A stretch of DNA of 64,000 nucleotides. It comes from Liolophura sinensis (lineage: Eukaryota; Mollusca; Polyplacophora; Chitonida; Chitonidae). The position numbers and the translations under genes were made by a program. Shown here one piece after another: positions 38,030 to 48,249 of the stretch. A model generated the notes under the pieces. It worked only from the letters and a program-made list of their open reading frames with translations. It was not told the origin of the DNA and made no database searches. Position 1 is the stretch's first letter. The number at the start of each line of letters is the position of its first letter. Location: positions 81,088,101-81,152,100 of the forward strand of contig NC_088300.1 of NCBI RefSeq assembly GCF_032854445.1, read 5' to 3'.

Positions 38030-38925
38030 AAACAGCCAGGTAACTACATGTATGTCATCACCCTGGCAGCAAAAAATAGCCAGCAAACTTTGCCATCATC
38101 AAGACAACATACACTGTATATGTACTGTACTTCATAACACAGCCAGCAAACACTGTCATCACGGAGACAACATACATGTACTGTACCTCATAAAATAGGC
38201 AGCAAAGTTTGCCATCATAGAGACAACATACACGTACAATACCTCATACAATAGCTAGCAAATGTTCTCATCAGTGAGATAACATATATGTACTATGCCT
38301 CATAAAAATACCAGCAAACGTTGTCATCAAAGACAACATATATGTACTGTACCTCATAAAAATGCCAGCAAACATTGTCATCATAGAGTCAACATATATG
38401 TACTGTACCTCATAAAAAAGCCAGCAAACATTGTCATCAAAGACAACATATATGTACTGTACCTCATAAAAATGCCAGCAAACAATGTCATCATAGAGAC
38501 AACAATTATGTACTGTACCTCATAAAAAAGCCAGCAAACACTGTCATCATAGAGACAACAATTATGTACTGTACCTCATAAAAAGCCAGCAAACATTGTC
38601 ATCAAAGACAACATATATGTACTGTACCTCATAAAAATGCCAGCAAACAATGTCATCATGAGACAACATATATGTACTGTACCTCATAAAAAAGCCAGCA
38701 AACATTGTCATCATAGAGACAACATATATGTGCTGTACCTCATAAAAAAAGCCAGCAAACATTGTCATCATAGAGACAAACAATTATGTACTGTACCTCA
38801 TAAAACGCCAGCAAACATTGTCATCATAGAGAAAAAATACACATACTGTACCTCATAAAAAGCCAGCAAACATTGTCATCATAGAGAAAAAATACACATA
38901 CTGTACCTCATAAAATAGCCGGCAA
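38030..38925 (+). repeat. ~56-bp minisatellite in the last ACSS3-like intron, ~15 copies
   Basis: The unit is cctcataaaaaagccagcaa, then acattgtcatcatagagaca and acatatatgtactgta. Left copies (38030-38290) are diverged and right copies uniform. It lies between exons 39246-39421 and 37724-37807, in the middle of the intron. Confidence 0.93.
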
Positions 38926-38989
38926 GTGTTTAATCACCTAAACACTGCTTGTTCTCCCCACAATAGTATTACAATTGGTACCACATGGT

Positions 38990-39222
38990 GGCAGTTGTTC
39001 TATGTTTTTTCCTTCTCAACTCATCTTGTATATAATGTTGGCATGACTCCAAGCTCAACTCATCTTGTATGTAATGTTGGCATGACTCCATGTCCCCCTG
39101 ATCACATATAGAATGTTGATCATGTACACAATGCTGACATGACTCCATGCTCAACTCATCTTGTATGTAATGTTGGCATGACTCCATGCCCAACTCATCT
39201 TGTATGTAATGTTGGCATGACT
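38990..39222 (+). repeat. ~39-bp minisatellite next to a splice donor, ~5-6 copies
   Basis: Units are built from tgttggcatgactccatgct and caactcatcttgtatgtaa. The array ends only about 24 nt from the donor of exon 39246-39421 in gene sense. It contains intron sequence only, with no exon edge. Confidence 0.88.
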
Positions 39223-39245
39223 GTGCCTGATCAAGTCTGACCTAC

Positions 39246-39421
39246 CTGGAATGGCTGACTGGCAGCTAAGGCTGCGATCGTGCTACGCGGGATTTTGCCA
39301 GAGCGAGTTTTAGGTAGCCTTGGGACAACCACTGCATGTTTGAAGCTAGCCACAGCACCAATGTTGTCACGAACAGTCTTCAGCACTTCGTCAACAACCT
39401 GAGAGGGAGATTTCTCAACGT
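39246..39421 (-). CDS. ACSS3: ACSS3-like gene, exon with the A10 catalytic-lysine motif
   Basis: 176 bp, phase 2 in and 0 out; acceptor tttgctcag, donor CCAG|gtaggt. It reads VEKSPSQVVDEVLKTVRDNI, then GAVASFKHAVVVPRLPKTRS and GKIPRS, ending AASQPFQ. LPKTRSGKIPRS is the A10 motif of acetyl/propionyl-CoA synthetases; its Lys (in SGK) is the adenylation lysine, which the family controls by acylation. Very close to ACSS3. Confidence 0.95.
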
Positions 39422-39600
39422 CTGAGCAAAACAGAGATTAATATTCCTGTGAAACTCATCCCCAAAATGACCAGCAGACATATTCATTAGAGATCAAACA
39501 TACTTTGATTGGTAACCACATCATTTTGAAAGAATAAGTACGTATATCTCAGCACTCTTTTACACATTCATCGGTCTGATTTCTGGATGTACTCAATTAC

Positions 39601-39700
39601 CTGACTTCAGCACCAACAGACCCAGTGGGACCTGGCCTTTGAGGGTGTCGGCCATGCCTATGACAGCTGCCTCAGCTACGTCTTCATGTTCCAACACAGC
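39601..39700 (-). CDS. ACSS3: ACSS3-like gene, C-terminal-domain exon
   Basis: 100 bp, phase 0 in and 1 out; acceptor gtgttgcag, donor AAGTCAG|gtaatt. It reads AVLEHEDVAEAAVIGMADTL then KGQVPLGLLVLKS, matching the ACSS segment for the mobile C-terminal lid (VxHxxVAEAAVVGxxDxLKGxVP). The adjoining 179-bp intron has no array. Confidence 0.95.
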
Positions 39701-39917
39701 CTGCAACACATACATTTACATCAGCCAGGCATTTACCTAAATGTACAGGTCAGAAATAGTCAATAGCTCTCACATCCAACCAGGACATTTTATTGATATC
39801 ATCAATGCTGAATGGTTTAAATCACACTACACATATACATCAACAATACAAACAGTACATTGTTACAGCAATCAGAATACTAGAACTTCATGGTAAAACA
39901 TAATCATAATTCAGCTA

Positions 39918-40070
39918 TAGGTCTGCCAGCAACCTGCAGATGGTTGATGGGTTCAGCCGAACCTCTGCCCAGTTTCATCCCACCATAATGCTGGTTGTCA
40001 TCATAGAAGTGAAATATTCTTGAAGTAGGGCCTAAGATACCAATCAAATACATAAATAAATAAATAAATA
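39918..40070 (+). mobile_element. Headless SINE copy
   Basis: It begins at ggtctgccagcaacctgcag, then gatggttgatgggttc, a body with cataatgctgg and agaagtgaaatattcttgaa, and an ATAAA tail. The tRNA-like head is missing, with the break at the same place as in the copies at 59898 and 60505. Confidence 0.82.
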
Positions 40071-40214
40071 TTACAGTTACATGTTCATCCACTAATGAAT
40101 CAAAAATTTTGTCAACCACTATGTCTAGAAAGAAAATCTTCACCACCTTGGTAGCAATAAATGTAGAAATCCAGGGGAGAGATCAATTATGCCTTACTGT
40201 ATTGACAATGCTGA

Positions 40215-40847
40215 TCCACACATGTTCTAAGAGCTGACAATCTCTCAGGTGAGACAACAGAGATCATTGTACTGTGATTTACCTCTTCCTGTCAGCACTG
40301 ATCCAGACAGTAGAACCTGTCTTCACATCTGACAATCTCTCAGCTGAGACAAGAGAGATCATTGTACTGTGATTTACCTCTTCCTGTCAGCACTGATCTA
40401 GAGAGTAGAACCTGTCTTCACATCTGACAATCTCTCAGCTGAGACAAGAGAGATCATTGTACTGTGATTTACCTCTTCCTGTCAGCACTGATCCAGACAG
40501 TAGAACCTGTCTTCACATCTGACAATCTCTCAGCTGAGACAAGAGAGATCATTGTACTGTGATTTACCTCTTCCTGTCAGCACTGATCTAGAGAGTAGAA
40601 CCTGTCTTCACATCTGACAATCTCTCAGCTGAGACAAGAGAGCTCATTGTACTGTGATTTACCTCTTCCTGTCAGCACTGATCTAGAGAGTAGAACCTGT
40701 CCTCACATCTGACAATCTCTCAGCTGAGACAAGAGAGATCATTGTACTGTGATTTACCTCTTCCTGTCAGCACTGATCTAGAGAGTAGAACCTGTCTTCA
40801 CATCTGACAATCTCTCAGCAGAGACAAGAAAGATAATTGAGATTTAC
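40215..40847 (-). repeat. ~95-bp minisatellite carrying a splice-donor copy, ~6-7 copies
   Basis: The unit is gagatcattgtactgtgatt, then tacctcttcctgtcagcact, gatctagagagtagaacctg, tcttcacatctgacaatctc and tcagctgagacaaga. In gene sense each copy contains GGAAGAG|GTAAATC, identical to the donor of exon 40848-40970, which directly abuts the array. Similarity on the exon side fades after about 7 bases. Confidence 0.92.
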
Positions 40848-40970
40848 CTCTTCCAGTCCTCCAGCAGACATCCTGTGGCCCGCCACATTGATGACATCAT
40901 CAGCCCGTGACATCACTGCGATGTAACCATTCCGGTCACGGTAACCAGAGTCCATGGTATCGTAGTAACC
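40848..40970 (-). CDS. ACSS3: ACSS3-like gene, A7/A8 exon (AMP-binding enzyme hinge)
   Basis: 41 codons, phase 0/0; acceptor tgtacag, donor GAAGAG|gtaaat. It reads GYYDTMDSGYRDRNGY, then IAVMSRADDVINVAGHRMSA and GGLEE. The A8 motif with SRADDVINVAGHR is diagnostic of the family, and GYYDTMD with the SAG ending matches ACSS3/propionyl-CoA synthetase better than ACSS1/2. The Asp after R/D contains the hinge for domain rotation between adenylation and thioester formation. Confidence 0.97.
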
Positions 40971-41084
40971 CTGTACACATGTGGTAATATGTCACTTAAC
41001 TGTACTCTACATAAACTGCAGTATTGTCAATGCTGAACATGATATTCATCATACAACTTATGAGCTCATTTAATTTAGTCTATG

Positions 41085-41800
41085 GGTATTTACTGCACAC
41101 TAATTTACTCCAGTCTGTGTGTACTCACTGGACATTTACTCCAGTCTGTGTGTACTCACTGGACATTTACACCAGTCTGTGTGTACTCACTGGACATTTA
41201 CACCAGTCTGTGTATTCACTGGACATTTACACCAGTCTGTGTGTATTCACTGGACATTTACACCAATCTGTGTGTACTCACTGGACATTTACACCAGTCT
41301 GTGTATTCACTGGACATTTACACCAGTCTGTGTGTATTCACTGGACATTTACTCCAGTCTGTGTGTACTCACTGGACATTTACTCCAGTCTGTGTGTACT
41401 CACTGGACATTTACACCAGTCTGTGTGTACTCACTGGACATGTACTCCAGTCTACATTTACTTTAGAGTGCTTTTTTGATATATATACTTTAGAACATTT
41501 GCATTGTACAGTACATTTCAGTTTAAGGGTATTTACTGGATGTTTACCCTAGTACAGGTTTACCTTTATACTGGATATATACTGCAGTACATTTGTACTT
41601 TACTGGATATTTACTTAAGTTTATGTGTACTTACAGGATATTTACTCCAGTCCAGGTGTCCTTTACTGGGTATATACTCCAGTCCAGGGCTACTTACAGG
41701 ACATTCTTGTAAGTATAAGTATACTTATTGGATATTTAGTCCAGTACAGGTTTACTTATTGGATGTTACTATATTTCTTATCGTACTTAAGTGTACTTAC
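41085..41800 (-). repeat. ~31-bp minisatellite repeating a splice donor, ~20 copies
   Basis: In + sense the unit is tgtgtgtactcactggacat followed by ttacaccagtc. In gene sense it reads TGTCCA|GTGAGTACACAC, matching the donor of exon 41801-41882 (TATCCA|GTAAGTACAC). Copies are uniform at 41110-41450 and increasingly diverged and longer to 41800, where the last unit is the genuine exon edge. + strand frames (TGHLHQSVCTHW repeats) are artefacts. Confidence 0.92.
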
Positions 41801-41882
41801 TGGATATTTTCTGAAGAACGTGTCCACAAACTTTTCATCATTCTCCCAGAGAGTTGACAAGCTACCAGGAGGCAGAGGTAAC
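41801..41882 (-). CDS. ACSS3: ACSS3-like gene, LPLPPG exon
   Basis: 82 bp, phase 2 in and 0 out; acceptor cttgcag, donor TATCCA|gtaagt. It reads LPLPPGSLSTLWENDEKFVD then TFFRKYP, equivalent to the ACSS3 segment LPLPPGAFSGLW...F...Y...FPGYY. It joins to GYYDTMD in the next exon. Confidence 0.95.
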
Positions 41883-42029
41883 CTGCAAGAAGTACACAAA
41901 GTACAGTTTTCATCAGTTCAAGCACCATGTCAAAGTAGGAAGCCTACTGACATTATTCCACATGGGGTCAAAATCAACACGACAAATCTGTAATGTAAAT
42001 TCCTAGATAGTTAAAACAACAGGAGCCAT

Positions 42030-42480
42030 GAGTAGATGGCGACTCCACTATCAAAAATTTCCCAGTGCATGTTCAAAGAGCAATGATTCTGAAAAAATGA
42101 ACTTGACATACCCACAGAGCAGACGCACACCCTAATATGGTCTGTCATACTGTTATGAGATGCGTTACTGGGAGATGCGTTAACAAGGGCTCGATCACTA
42201 TCTACAAGTCCACATTCGACATTTAAAGAGCAGTAACTCTAAAAATAATGACAGCAGTGCAACCCAAATAGCACACACACATCCCCCAATGGTCTTTGTT
42301 CTGCCTACAAAATTTCATGTAAATCCAATTAACTGTAGGGAAAGATGAGCTGACAAGGACTCACTGGCTAAAATTCCCGATGTTTAAAGGCCAGTAATTC
42401 TGGGGATAATTCATGGGGCATAACCCAAATAACACATGCACATCTTCACATGATCTCTATCATGTCTAGGGGTGTGTTGA
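42030..42480. mobile_element. Candidate interspersed element with ~3 diverged internal copies (~170-180 bp)
   Basis: Related phrases recur: gttcaaagagcaatgattct / atttaaagagcagtaactct / gtttaaaggccagtaattct, each followed by aataat..., then acccaaatarcacaygcaca and an atc...tatggtct or gatctcta segment. This structure is like non-autonomous, AT-rich interspersed repeats common in bivalve and gastropod genomes, from general knowledge. No coding capacity, ends or terminal repeats were identified. Confidence 0.45.
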
Positions 42481-42799
42481 CAAGGTAATGATTACCGATG
42501 GACGATGTGATCGCTAAATCCCCATGCACTATATTCTGAAGGGGCTGGTGGGGAATAAATTCTTAAAACCAAACCTGCATGTCGCATGTCCCTGAGATAT
42601 AGGCTGAGATATTAGACAGACTGGATTTTCAATGCTATGTTCAGGGACGAGGTCATCATAAGACATAAAACTACACAAGGTCACGTGATGTAATACAAAT
42701 TTGATTCTAATGACAATGATAATGACATGTGGTTGAGAAAGTTACCATTCATGCTTGTCTATCATTAATATTTCATCATTAATCTTGCTGCAATTGACA

Positions 42800-44412
42800 A
42801 CAACTTTTATGGCATATCCAAACTTTTGTAACTGATGTGGTGATCCCTGACATATCCAAACTTTTGTAACAGAGGTGGTGATCCATGACATATCTAAACT
42901 TTTGTTACTGATGTGGTGATCCATGACATATCTAATCTAAACTTTTGTAACTGAGGCAGTGATCCATGACATATCTAATCTAAACTTTTGTAACTGATGT
43001 GGTGATCCATGACATAAACAAACTTTTGTAACTGATGTGGTGATCCCTGACATACCCGAACTTTTGTAACTGATGTGGTGATCCAGGACATACCCAAACT
43101 TTTGTAACTAATGTGGTGATCCATGACATATCTAAACTTTAAAGACATATCCAAACTTTTGTAACTGATGTGGTGATCCATGACATATCCAAACTTTTGT
43201 AACTGATGCGGTGATCCAGGACATATCCAAACTTTTGTAACTGATGTGGTGATCCATGACATATCCAAACTTTTGTAACTGATGCTGTGATCCTTGACAT
43301 ATCCAAACTTTTGTAACTGATGTGGTGATCCATGACATATCTAAACTTTTGTAACTGATGCGGTGTTCCATGACATATCTAAACTTTTGTAACTGATGTG
43401 GTGATCCATGACATATCCAAACTTTTGTAACTGATGCGGTGATCAATGTCATATCCAAACTTTTGTAACTGATGTGGTGATCCATGACATATCCAAACTT
43501 TTGTAACTGATGTGGTGATCCATGACATATCCAAACTTTTGTAACTGATGCGGTGATCCATGACATATCTAAACTTTTGTAACTGATGCGGTGATCCATG
43601 TCATATCCAAACTTTTGTAACTGATGTGGTGATCCATGACATATCCAAACTTTTGTAACTGATGCGGTGATCCATGACATATCTAAACTTTTGTAACTGA
43701 TGCGGTGATCAATGTCATATCCAAACTTTTGTAACTGATGTGGTGATCCATGACATATCCAAACTTTTGTAACTGATGTGGTGATCCATGACATATCTAA
43801 ACTTTTGTAACTGATGTGGTGATTCATGACATATCTAAACTTTTGTAACTGATGCTGTGATCCTTGACATATCCAAACTTTTGTAACTGATGTGGTGATC
43901 CATGACATATCTAAACTTGATGTGGTGATCAATGACATATCCAATCTTCTGTAACTGAGGCAGTGATCCATGACATAACCAAACTCTTGTTACTGATGTG
44001 GTGATCCATGACATATCCAAACTTTTGTAACTGATGTGGTGATCCATGACATATCCAAACTTTTGTAACTGATGTGGTGATCCATGACATATACAAACTT
44101 TTGTAACTGATGTGGTGATCCCTGACATATCTAATCTAAACTTTTGTAACTGATGTGGTGATCCATGACATATCCAAACTTTTGTGACTGAGGGGGTGAT
44201 CCATGACATATACAAACTTTTGTAACTGATGTGGTGATCCCTGACATATCTAATCTAAACTTTTGTAACTGATGCGGTGATCCATGACATATCCAAACTT
44301 TTGTGACTGAGGGGGTGATCCATGACATATCTTATCTAAACTTTTGTAACTGATGCGGTGATCCATGACATATCTAATCTAAACTTTTGTAACTGATGTG
44401 GTGGTCCAGTTA
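42800..44412 (-). repeat. 38-bp minisatellite near a splice donor, ~42 copies
   Basis: The unit is aacttttgtaactgatgtgg followed by tgatccatgacatatcca. Variants are gatgcggtgatc, atatctaatctaaac and tgatcaatgtcat. In gene sense it starts about 25-40 nt after the donor of exon 44450-44513, where ctggtatgtcat resembles the start of a unit. Long minus frames (MSWITTSVTKVWIC repeats) are artefacts. Confidence 0.95.
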
Positions 44413-44449
44413 AAAAAATGACATACCAGCAGCAGAGATGAAAACTTAC

Positions 44450-44513
44450 TTGATAACAATCCGGCCTAACTCATTTGGGTCTGTCTCAGAATGGTCAGGG
44501 CGTACCACTCGGA
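44450..44513 (-). CDS. ACSS3: ACSS3-like gene, VRVVRPD exon
   Basis: 64 bp, entered one base into a codon and left after two; acceptor ttttcag, donor ATCAA|gtaagt. It reads RVVRPDHSETDPNELGRIVI. With the neighbouring exon this gives PGWDVRVVRPD, the position of the PGYN segment before the LPLPPG motif in ACSS3. Confidence 0.93.
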
Positions 44514-44961
44514 CTGAAAACACAGATACAACAGATACGTTAACATCAAGCCTACTCAATAACATGTGCAAAGAATGGTTCAGTTTACAAAACTACCACA
44601 GAATAGTTGACATCACCAGATAACATCATTTGTACAAAAGTGCAGCCAACAGGTGTGAAAGCTAAAATTTAGAACAGCTTTTGTAGAAGACTGGATCACC
44701 CACCCTGGATCACACACCCTGGGTATCCAGAATCCAGTGATTCGGGATTAACCATGGCATGTGTAGTTCTTTTTCTATTTTGGCTGACAGCTTTCTGAGT
44801 GATTATAGACAGTTTTTGGTGTGATTGTAGACAGCTTTCTGTGTGGTTAAAGACAGATTTTGGTGTATTTGGAGAATAATTTCTGTGTGTTTGTTACTTT
44901 TTTAAACACTGGATGAAAGTTCTTAATGTTTTTTCATTGAATTCATGACTTGTTTACCTAC

Positions 44962-45057
44962 CATCCCAGCCTGGGGCTGGTCTTCCTGCGACCCCTGTGG
45001 GAGGGGAGAGAGACATACCCAGCCCTGAGCAGGTCGCTGTTATGGCCCAGCCCGTCT
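44962..45057 (-). CDS. ACSS3: ACSS3-like gene, TGWAIT exon (after the A5 motif)
   Basis: 96 bp, entered one base into a codon and left after one; acceptor aatttttag, donor GGATG|gtaggt. It reads ETGWAITATCSGLGMSLSPP then TGVAGRPAPGWD. The E-T-G completes the WWQTETG A5 motif with the exon at 52336-52439. This matches ACSS3 (WWQTETGSPITASCVGLG...PPGQAGK). Confidence 0.95.
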
Positions 45058-45239
45058 CTAAAAATTACACACATCACACATACAAGATTAAGAAAGAATG
45101 CATGAGTACCTATTAGACACATGGAAAGTCTTGCGTTTTATGGCTCATTGATCACAAAGTGTTGAACTATCAGAAATTTTCTAACACCTCTTGACTTGAT
45201 GTCATTTCCATGGAGATCACAAGCATTCTGGGATTATTG

Positions 45240-47215
45240 TCTTCATCATACATGTCCCAAAGGGAAAACTACATGTCCCCCGATCAAAAAGGAAAACTAC
45301 ATGTCCCCCAATCAAAAGAAAACTACATGTCCTATGATAAAAAAGGAAAACTACATGTCCCAGAAAAAAATGAAAACTACATGTCCCCCAATCAAAAGAA
45401 AACTACATGTCCCTTGATAAAAAATGAAAACTACATGTCCCCCGATCAAAAAGGAAAACTACCTGTCCCCCGATAAGAAAGGAAAAACTACATGTCCCCC
45501 GATAAAAAAGGAAAACTGCATGTCCCCCTGATCAAAAGAAAAGTACATGTCCCCGATCAAAAAGGAAAACTACATGTCCCCCGATAAAAAAGGAAAACTA
45601 CATGTCCCCCGATCAAAAGAAAACTACATGTCCCCGATAAAAAAGGAAAATTACATGTCCCATGATCAAAAGAAAACTACATGTCCCCCGATAAAAAAGG
45701 AAAACTGCATGTTCCCCTGATCTAAAAAAAACTACATGTCCCCAATAAAAAAAGAAAACTACATGTCCTCCGATCAAAGAAAACTACATGTCCCCCGATA
45801 AAAAAGGAAAACTACATGTCCCCCGATAAAAAAGGAAAACTATGTCCCGTGATCAAAAGAAAACATGTCCCAAAAAGAAAAGTACATGTTCCCTGATTAA
45901 AGGAAAACTGCATGTCCTCCCTCCCAAAAGAAAAAAAAAACTACAAGTCCCCCAATCAAAAGAAAAGTACACATCCCCTGATAAAAAAGGAAAACTACAT
46001 GTCCCCCTATAAAAAGAAAACTACATGTCCCCCCATCAAAAGGAAACTACATCCTGATAAAAAAGGAAAACTACATGTCCCCCCCTCAAAATATACCTAT
46101 ATGTCCCCCGATAAAAAAGGAAAACTACATGTCCCCCGATAAAAAAGGAAAACTACATGTCCCCGATAAAAAAGGAAAACTATACGTCCCCTGATAAAAA
46201 AGGAAAACTACATGTCCCCTGATCAAAAGACAACTATATGTCCCAAGATAAAAAAGGAAAACTACACGTCCCAGAAAAAAATGAAAACTACATATCTCCC
46301 AATCAAAAGAAAACTACATGTCCCCCTCCCAAAAAAGGAAAACTACGTCCCCCCGATCAAAAGAAAAGTACATGTCCCTTGATAAAAAAGGAAAACTACA
46401 TGTCCCCCAATCAAAAGAAAAATACACGTCCCCTGATAAAAAAGGAAAACTACGTCTCCTGATGAAAAGATAACTACATGTCCCCCGATAAAAAAAGGAA
46501 AACTACCTGTCCCCTGATCAAAAGAAAAGTACATGTCCCCGATCAAAAAGGAAAACTACATGTCCCCCGATAAAAAAGCAAAACAACATGTCCCCCGATC
46601 AAAAGAAAACTACATGTCCCCGATAAAAAAGGAAAACTACATGTCCTGTGATCAAAAGAAAACTACATGTCCCCCGATAAAAAAGGAAAACATGTCCCCC
46701 GGATCAAAAAAAAAAACTACATGTCCCCCGATAAAAAAGGAAAAATGCATGTCCCCTGAAAAAAGGAAAACTGCATGTTCCCCTGATCAAAAGAAAAGTA
46801 CATGTCCCCTGATAAAAAAGGAAAACTACATGTCCCCAGATAAAAAAGGAAAACTACATGTCCCCTGAAAAAAAGGAAAACTGCATGTTCCCCTGATCAA
46901 AAGAAAAGTACATGTCCCCTGATAAAAAAGGAGAACTACATGTCCCCCGATCAAAAAGGGAAACTACATGTCCCCTGATTAAAAGAAAATTACATGTCCC
47001 CTGATAAAAAAAGAAAAACTACATGTCCCCCGATAAAAAGAAAACTACATGTCCCCCGATAAAAAAGGAAAACTACATGTCCCCTGATAAAAAAAGGAAA
47101 TCTACATGTCCCCTGATCAAAAGATAACTATATGTCCCAAGATAAAAAAGGAAAACTACATGTCCCAGAAAAAAAATGAAAACTACATATCCCCCAATCA
47201 AAAGAAAACTACATC
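45240..47215 (+). repeat. ~26-bp A/C-rich minisatellite, ~75 copies
   Basis: The unit is gataaaaaaggaaaactaca followed by tgtcccc, alternating with gatcaaaagaaaactacatg tcccc. Length varies through A-runs, so no fixed frame. Gene sense is GGGGACATGTAGTTTTCC. It sits about 180 bp above the acceptor of exon 44962-45057 and shows no exon similarity. Confidence 0.95.
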
Positions 47216-47670
47216 CCCCTCCTACTCAACTACTCAACTGACCCAAACAAAACCTTACTCAACTGACCCAAACATAGAACCTCACTCTGCTGACTCAAAC
47301 ATAAACCCTACTAAACTGGCCCAAACAAAAAAACTTACTCAACTGACTCAAACATAGAACATTACTCAACTGACCTAAACATAAAACCTTACTAAACTGA
47401 CCCAATCAAAAAACCTTACTCAACTGACCCAAACAAAAAAACCTCACTCAACTGACCCAAACATAGAACCTCACTCAACTGACTCAAACATAGAACCTTG
47501 CTCAACTGACCCAAACAAAAAACCTTACTCAACTGACCCAAACAAAAAAGTTTACTCAACTGACCCAAACATAAAACCTTACTCAACTGACCCAAACATA
47601 AAACCTTACTCGACTGACCCAAACATAGAACCTCACTTAAATGACCCAAACAAAAAACCTTACTCAGACA
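47216..47670 (+). repeat. ~28-bp minisatellite (actcaactgacccaaac type), ~16 copies
   Basis: Units are cttactcaactgacccaaac followed by aaaaaac or ataaaac. It directly abuts the 26-bp array at 47215 with a short CT-rich join (cccctcctactcaactact). Confidence 0.92.
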
Positions 47671-48245
47671 CCAACACTGATGCCAACTGATAATGATTTG
47701 TGATAGATAACGAGATGAAGGCGAGTTTACAGTCCCCTGCTGCACACAGTTAAATAACCAAATTATTTGCGCTTTTAACCCAGCAAATATTTTGAAAAAA
47801 TAGCATTGTGGAAGAATTATGAAAGCAATAGATTTCCCTTAACGGTCCAAGCCATCAAAATACCTGTACGTCAAAGCCCAAAACCAAACAAAATGGACAT
47901 ATTAACTTTGTTGAAAACGGATGAAATAGCCTGACACTCAAACTTCCTCTGTAATTTTTCATGGTGAAGTTGGATATAAAGTTTCAATTCAAAACAATAT
48001 TTTTGAAAAACAAATCTGTCAAGAACTGTCAAGAACATCACAAAACAGAAATAATTTCTGTAAATAATGATAGTGATGTCTTGTACCAAGTTACAATTGA
48101 ATATCATGAACAATTTTGATAAACTCCAAATTTTGACAAAAACAACCATGATTTTGTTAAAATTGGATAGAGGGATCTGAAATTCTAACTTCATTTGCAA
48201 CCTGTTACGGTGAAGCCATGTATCCAGTACAATGGCCTATTTTAA
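47671..48245. other. Unique AT-rich spacer, possible old interspersed repeat
   Basis: Two diverged segments about 246 bp apart (around 47906 and 48152) share ttgttaaaa-like, ggata...gaaat..c...actt and ggtgaagttggatat / ggtgaagccatgtat, suggesting a degraded element with internal repeats. The 109-codon minus frame at 47871-48200 has no recognisable domain and is probably chance. Confidence 0.4.
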
Positions 48246-48249
48246 AAAA

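Noticed and set aside
41024-41552. Three overlapping + strand frames of 115-156 codons
   Set aside because: All are the 31-bp donor array read in successive frames, antisense to the ACSS3-like gene.
43132-43971. 279-codon minus-strand frame (MSWITTSVTKVWIC repeats)
   Set aside because: Read-through of the 38-bp array (three units = 38 codons, all frames visited). No independent coding evidence.
47871-48200. 109-codon minus frame rich in hydrophobic residues
   Set aside because: AT-rich intron sequence with signs of an old interspersed repeat; no domain, and internal similarity to itself at DNA level.
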